Assembly (NCBI GenBank): GCA_026707185.1
Contig: JAPOXI010000024.1
Coordinates: forward strand, 1 to 8,656
Source of the DNA: Chloroflexota bacterium
GTDB lineage: Bacteria; Chloroflexota; UBA11872
Direction of reading: 5' to 3'
Length of the DNA stretch: 8,656 nt
In this document: piece after piece, positions 5,814-8,656 of the stretch
Position numbering within the stretch: the stretch's first letter is position 1
How the letters are laid out: the number at the start of each line of letters is the position of its first letter
Notes under the pieces: generated by a model
The model's input: the letters and a program-made list of their open reading frames with translations, nothing else
Database searches by the model: none
Told to the model about the DNA's origin: nothing
Made by a program: the position numbers and the translations under genes

Positions 5814-6767
5814 ATGCAAATGACCAACGCAAAAAGACTGAGACCCGGACGGATCCGCTGGCTCGCCCTCGCCGCCATCGCCGGCGCCGTGACGATCTCG
5901 CTCGCTGCTTGCGGCGAGGACTCCGAACCGGCGCCAACACCGCCCGCCGTCGCCGCCACCGCCGCCGCAGTTCCGGCTGCTCCGCCGCCCGCATCCCCGC
6001 CTCCGACCGCCGCACCGGCCGCCACCGTCGTGGCCGCCGCGCCCACGCAGCCGCCCGCGCCGGCCACGCAATCGCCGGCTGCTACGCAAGCTCCGGCGCC
6101 CCAAGCTCCCACCGCGACCCCGGCCCCGGCCTCTCAGCCCCAGGCGACCCAGGCCCCGGCCACGCAGCCCCCGGCCACCGCGGCGCCATCGCCGCCCCCA
6201 ACCCCTGCTCCCACAAACGCGGCGCCTCAGCCAACCGCGGCCCCGGCGACCGCTGCTCCTACCCCGGCGCCAACCGAGGCGCCGCCCGCCGCCACCGAGG
6301 CTCCAGCGCCCCAGGTTGCCGCCGGCCCCGTGGCCCCGCTCTTCACCCTCCCCAGCGCCACCGGCGGCGAGATCAGCCTCGCCGGCTTCCAGGGCCAAAA
6401 GAACGTCGTCCTCGTCTTCTACCGCGCCTTCTGGTGAGGCACCTGTCGCACGCAACTCGTGGAGTTGCAAAACAACTACGCGCAGATCGCCGCGCAAAAC
6501 GCCGAAGTCGTCGCCGTCAGCACCGACAACCTTGAAGGGGCCAAGTGGGCCATCGACAGCCTCGGCGTCCCCTTCAAGGTCGCCTACGACCTCTCCACCG
6601 ACGTGCCCAAGGCCTACGAAGTCTGGAACCTCTACGGCGACAACCTCGCCACCGGCTCCGCCTTCGTCATCGACACCAACGGCATTATTCGTTGGAAACA
6701 CATCTACGCTGGCATCCACGACCTGACCCCCGCCGCCAACATCATCCAGGCGCTTCAGTCGCTCTAG
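5814..6767 (+). CDS. Peroxiredoxin-like selenoprotein lipoprotein, in-frame TGA read as selenocysteine
   Basis: Read through one TGA (6435-6437), this is a 317-residue exported protein. The signal peptide has basic residues (K7, R8, R10, R13, R15), a hydrophobic core (16-29) and the lipobox LAAC with Cys33. Residues about 37-170 are an Ala/Pro/Thr/Gln stalk. The C-terminal domain (171-317) is AhpC/TSA peroxiredoxin-like: APLFTLPSATGG, NVVLVFYRAFW, the TGA at 208, GTCR, then AVSTD, PFKVAYDLSTD, SAFVIDTNGIIRW. Selenocysteine would replace the first, catalytic cysteine of a CxxC-type motif (U208-G-T-C211) and the protein would reduce peroxides or thiol-disulfide targets outside the membrane. Support for Sec: the position, 109 intact in-frame codons after the TGA, and a SECIS-like hairpin. 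The start is uncertain (TTG 5793, ATG 5814 or ATG 5820; no strong ribosome binding site). The alternative is a nonsense mutation or sequencing error. Confidence 0.8.
5922..6317 (+). repeat. Low-complexity Pro/Ala/Thr/Gln stalk coding region
   Basis: About 130 codons are almost entirely Ala, Pro, Thr, Gln and Ser, with recurring ATQAPA, TQPPAT and TPAPT units. There are no cysteines and almost no charged residues except Glu near the end. Such stretches act as extended spacers between a lipid anchor and an extracytoplasmic domain. The DNA is GCC/CCG rich, and the opposite strand consequently shows a long spurious Arg/Gly-rich frame. Confidence 0.85.
6435..6437 (+). other. In-frame TGA, predicted selenocysteine codon
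   Basis: This TGA follows TTC TGG (FW) and precedes GGC ACC TGT CGC (GTCR). Peroxiredoxin- and TlpA-like relatives have W-C-x-x-C-R here, so the TGA takes the place of the first cysteine. It is one base change from TGC or TGT. Confidence 0.75.
6438..6474 (+). promoter_or_regulatory. Bacterial SECIS-like hairpin downstream of the TGA
   Basis: GCAACTC (6452-6458) and GAGTTGC (6462-6468) form a perfect 7-bp stem with loop GTG. Below it, after an internal loop (CGCAC/AAA), TGT (6444-6446) can pair with ACA (6472-6474). The loop starts 21 nt after the TGA and its first nucleotide is G. Known bacterial SECIS elements lie within the coding sequence just after the UGA, have a short apical loop with G in the first two positions, and place the loop roughly 16-37 nt from the UGA. 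All of these hold. Binding by SelB is inferred. Confidence 0.72.
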
Positions 6768-6827
6768 CTCCCCGCGCCGTACAATCAACTCCCAGCCGCC
6801 GGCTCGGCCCGGCGTGCGGGTTGCCAC

Positions 6828-6832
6828 GGAGG
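6828..6832 (+). promoter_or_regulatory. Ribosome binding site fixing the start of oxidoreductase copy 2
   Basis: GGAGG lies 5 nt before ATG 6838. It selects this ATG over the upstream in-frame GTG at 6814, whose reading would run through the Shine-Dalgarno itself. Confidence 0.8.
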
Positions 6833-6837
6833 CAGTC

Positions 6838-7902
6838 ATGAGCGATCAAATGCGCGCCGGCGTTGTAGGACTTACTGGAATCGGCCAGCGGCCGGCCGCC
6901 GTCGGAGCGGAGCCCGGCTGGGGCACCGCCATGCCCCACTCCCACGTCGCCGCCTACCACCATGTCGCCGACACCGAAGTCGTCGCTGTCTGCGACCTTG
7001 ACGAAGGCGCGATCGCCAACTTCAACGCCGACTGGAACGAAACCCTTCCCGAGGTCAACACCTACACCAGCCACGTCGAGATGCTCGAAAAAGAGAACCT
7101 CGACATCCTCAGCGTCGTCACCGGCGACAACGTCCACGCCCAGATCTGCATCGACGGCGCCGAAGCCGGCGTCAAGGGCATCCTCTGCGAAAAGCCCATC
7201 GCCTCCTCCCTGGCCGACGCCGACCGCATCATCGAAGCCGTCACCAGGGCCGGCATCCCCTTCCTCGTCGACCACTCCCGCCGCTGGATGTTCCCCTGGG
7301 TCCAGGCCGCCCAGCTCATCGAGCAAGGCGCCATCGGTGACGTCAAGCGCGTCGTCGCCAACCAGGGCGGCCCCCGCGCCATGTTGTTCCGCAACGGCAC
7401 CCACATGTGCGACACCATCAACTGGTACGCCCAGGGCAACCCCACCGCCGTCTACGCCGTCAACGAGATCAACTTCGAGGACTACGGCCCCCGCTACGCC
7501 AGCGACGGCGGCCACGACCCCGACACCGACCCCGCCGTCAGCATCCTCATCGAATACGACAACGACGTCCGCGCCTTCTGGAACATGTGCAAGCCCATGC
7601 CCAACGTCTTTGATGTCGACGTCTTCGGCAGCGATGGCATCCTGCGCGTCACCCAGGAGCGAACCACCCTCACCACCCAGAACGAATCTCGCGTCCTGGT
7701 CACGTCCGACATTCCCCACACCCAGTACACCCAGGGCCACATCGCTGGCGCCGTCGTTGAGCTCATCGATCTGATCAACAACGGTGGCACCCCGTCGTGC
7801 GGACCCAAGGAAGCCCGTCAGGTCATGGAAGTCCTGCTCGGAGCCCTTCAATCTTCCGCCGGCGGCAACGTCCGCGTTACCATGCCTATCGTCGACATGT
7901 AA
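6838..7902 (+). CDS. Gfo/Idh/MocA family NAD(P)-dependent oxidoreductase, copy 2
   Basis: This is a 354-residue enzyme of the same family as the 4660-5691 product. ATG 6838 follows GGAGG. The Rossmann domain shows AGVVGLTGIGQ (7-17), PHSHVAAYHH (33-42), VVAVCDLD (48-55), SVVTGDNVHA (92-101) and CEKP (117-120). The linker and second domain show VDHSRRW (144-150) and NGTHMCDTINWY (186-197). Compared with copy 1 it has a longer loop after the glycine-rich turn (GAEPGWGTA, 23-31) and a different C-terminal region, so substrates probably differ. It lies 70 nt downstream of the selenoprotein-like gene on the same strand and could be co-transcribed with it. A strong hairpin follows its stop. Third positions are almost all C. 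The specific sugar or cyclitol substrate is not evident; the nearby sulfatase suggests modified carbohydrates, as inference. Confidence 0.93.
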   Translation: MSDQMRAGVVGLTGIGQRPAAVGAEPGWGTAMPHSHVAAYHHVADTEVVAVCDLDEGAIANFNADWNETLPEVNTYTSHVEMLEKENLDILSVVTGDNVHAQICIDGAEAGVKGILCEKPIASSLADADRIIEAVTRAGIPFLVDHSRRWMFPWVQAAQLIEQGAIGDVKRVVANQGGPRAMLFRNGTHMCDTINWYAQGNPTAVYAVNEINFEDYGPRYASDGGHDPDTDPAVSILIEYDNDVRAFWNMCKPMPNVFDVDVFGSDGILRVTQERTTLTTQNESRVLVTSDIPHTQYTQGHIAGAVVELIDLINNGGTPSCGPKEARQVMEVLLGALQSSAGGNVRVTMPIVDM

Positions 7903-7972
7903 CCTCTCATGACATCCAGTTGCCTTCCGACGCCCCGGAAGGCGCCCTGCGCTCCCCCGGCCAGGGCATCTC

Positions 7973-8019
7973 GGGAGGGACGCCATCCCACCACCATGGC
8001 GTCCCTCCCACTTTTCTTT
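7973..8019 (+). terminator. 14-bp perfect inverted repeat with T-rich tail, overlapping the cytochrome start
   Basis: GGGAGGGACGCCAT (7973-7986) and ATGGCGTCCCTCCC (7996-8009) are exact inverted copies with a 9-nt loop, followed by ACTTTTCTTT. In form this is a rho-independent terminator, 70 nt after the oxidoreductase stop. Unusually, the right arm contains the likely ATG and first codons of the cytochrome gene, and the left arm is that gene's only Shine-Dalgarno-like sequence (GGGAGGGA). The stem could therefore also shut off cytochrome translation. Confidence 0.6.
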
Positions 8020-8427
8020 GTGCTATTCGTCGCCCTCATCGCCTGCGGCGAAACCTCCGCACCCCACACTGACCACGAATCACCACCTCAGGCCGTCGCG
8101 AGTGGTCCAGCAGAACTGTCGGAGACAGCCAGGCAAGGCGAAACCGTCTTCAACACCCACTGCGCCCAATGCCACGGCCCGAAAGCCACCGGCACCAACC
8201 TCGGCCCTACCTTCATCGACCGCGTCTACCACCCGGGCCACCACGGCGACGCCGCCTTCCACCTCGCCGTCGTACGCGGCGTCCGCCAGCACCACTGGAC
8301 CTTCGGCAACATGCTCCCCGTCCCTGGCGTCACCGAAACCCAGGTCAGCCAGATCGTCTGCTACGTCCGCCACCTCCAGCTCACCGCCGGCATCTTCAAA
8401 CCCAACGAATACCAACCCACCTGCTAG
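7996..8427 (+). CDS. Mono-heme cytochrome c lipoprotein
   Basis: This is a 143-residue class I-like c-type cytochrome, a membrane-anchored electron carrier outside the cytoplasm. From ATG 7996 the N-terminus is a hydrophobic segment (4-16) with lipobox LIAC, Cys17. It lacks the usual basic n-region. An earlier ATG at 7909 would add 29 residues with several Arg and Lys, so the start is open. The heme c motif is CAQCH (C56, C59, H60), preceded by RQGETVFNTH. The likely distal heme ligand is Met106 in FGNMLPVPG, followed by the C-terminal helix (QVSQIVCYVRHLQ). Between them is a His-rich stretch (H79, H82, H83, H89, H99, H100). Cys122 and the C-terminal Cys143 are extra and could form a disulfide. 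Electron partners are unknown. The gene start lies inside a strong hairpin. Confidence 0.88.
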   Translation: MASLPLFFVLFVALIACGETSAPHTDHESPPQAVASGPAELSETARQGETVFNTHCAQCHGPKATGTNLGPTFIDRVYHPGHHGDAAFHLAVVRGVRQHHWTFGNMLPVPGVTETQVSQIVCYVRHLQLTAGIFKPNEYQPTC

Positions 8428-8434
8428 CCCCTAC

Positions 8435-8466
8435 TGTCATTCCGAGGTCCTGCGAGGAATCTCGAC
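8435..8466. repeat. REP-like intergenic palindromic element
   Basis: The stretch TGTCATTCCGAG (from 8435) through GCGAGGAATCTCGAC (to 8466) contains the inverted ends ATTCC (8439-8443) and GGAAT (8456-8460) around a GAGGTCCTGC core. Sequences of the form GTCATTCCGAG...GAGGAATCTCG recur between genes in several bacterial groups, including Chloroflexota, as dispersed repeats. This is recognition from memory; only one copy is present here. The remaining 130 nt up to the sulfatase start hold nothing I can identify. Confidence 0.5.
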
Positions 8467-8595
8467 TTCCTGGCAACCCACCCCCGATCGACTCCCAGTC
8501 GATGTCAACTGGTCCAACGCCGGTGCTGGCACTGCCCCAACCCCCAAGTGCAACAATCCTTGCCAATCCCTAGCCCTCAACCACCTCTCCAACCC

Positions 8596-8656
8596 ATGCC
8601 ACCCAACATCCTCCTCTTCATGACCGACAGCATGGATGGCCGCGTCATGCGCCACC
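8596..8656 (+). CDS. Sulfatase, N-terminal fragment (runs off the right edge)
   Basis: The last 61 nt encode MPPNILLFMTDSMDGRVM plus two residues. The pattern PNILLFMTD is the first beta strand of type I sulfatases and related alkaline-phosphatase-fold enzymes, and its Asp11 is normally a ligand of the active-site calcium. The following S-M-D-G-R-V-M fits arylsulfatase-like members. The Cys/Ser-x-Pro-x-Arg signature that is turned into formylglycine lies beyond the window, so activity cannot be judged. No Shine-Dalgarno is seen before ATG 8596. No signal peptide precedes the strand, which suggests a cytoplasmic enzyme. Being next to two Gfo/Idh/MocA oxidoreductases fits sulfated-carbohydrate or sulfate-ester catabolism, but that is inference. 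Confidence 0.75.
   Translation, partial: MPPNILLFMTDSMDGRVMRH

Noticed and set aside
4915..5823. Plus-strand ORF, 302 residues, Arg/His-rich
   Set aside because: It is antisense to oxidoreductase copy 1; its composition is typical of a shadow frame.
5814..6437. Pseudogene broken by a nonsense mutation
   Set aside because: Not fully excluded, but the stop is TGA at the precise catalytic cysteine site, the rest of the frame is intact, and a SECIS-like hairpin follows. A random nonsense mutation would not be expected to meet all three.
6459..6767. Separate small thioredoxin-like gene starting at GTG 6459
   Set aside because: It lacks the N-terminal half of the fold and the redox motif, has no ribosome binding site (the GTG is a hairpin loop), and is exactly in frame with the upstream domain across one TGA. 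It is the C-terminal part of the selenoprotein-like gene.
5796..6839. Long minus-strand ORF, 347 residues, Arg/Gly-rich
   Set aside because: It is the complement of the Ala/Pro-rich stalk and redox domain, has low complexity and no domain, and arises because high-GC DNA lacks stop codons.
6742..7986. Long minus-strand ORF, 414 residues
   Set aside because: It is antisense to the well-supported oxidoreductase gene with C-ending codons; its Val/Asp/Gly-rich translation has no family features.

Overview
The window looks like a GC-rich bacterial chromosome fragment, probably from a Chloroflexota lineage of the Dehalococcoidia/SAR202 type. This placement is inference from gene content and style: six lipobox proteins in 8.6 kb, a long Pro/Ala/Thr stalk on one of them, two Gfo/Idh/MocA oxidoreductases, a flavin reductase and the start of a sulfatase. 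No rRNA, tRNA or marker gene is present to confirm it. I see no mobile element, CRISPR array or phage gene.

Layout. Positions 1-1787 hold a leftward group: a small Cys-containing lipoprotein (1787-1542), an MBL-fold hydrolase (1453-776) and a signal-peptide protein with a Cache-like segment that runs off the left edge (682-1). A divergent intergenic region with an 18-bp dyad separates these from a rightward group: two tandem paralogous DUF4352-like lipoproteins (2066-2632, 2751-3290) and a four-helix membrane protein (3318-3800). A second leftward group follows: a Gfo/Idh/MocA oxidoreductase (5691-4660), a flavin reductase-like protein (4602-4123) and another tiny lipoprotein (4052-3870). Rightward from 5814 are an exported peroxiredoxin-like lipoprotein, a second Gfo/Idh/MocA oxidoreductase (6838-7902), a c-type cytochrome lipoprotein (7996-8427) and the first 20 codons of a sulfatase (8596 onward).

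The most notable item is the peroxiredoxin-like gene at 5814-6767. Its frame is interrupted by one TGA at 6435-6437, exactly where the family has its first catalytic cysteine (FYRAFW-[TGA]-GTCR). The same frame then continues for 109 codons of intact domain. A perfect 7-bp hairpin with a GUG loop lies 21 nt after the TGA, in the geometry expected of a bacterial SECIS element. I read it as a selenoprotein (U-x-x-C) anchored outside the cell by a lipid and a stalk of about 130 residues. Conventional gene callers would split it or call it a pseudogene.

As a working picture, the encoded functions are envelope-associated redox proteins (selenoperoxidase, cytochrome c, flavin reductase) together with oxidoreductase and sulfatase genes typical of modified-sugar catabolism. 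A metabolic link between them is inference. Third codon positions are rich in G in the leftward genes and rich in C in the rightward ones, so the plus strand has one consistent skew across the window.
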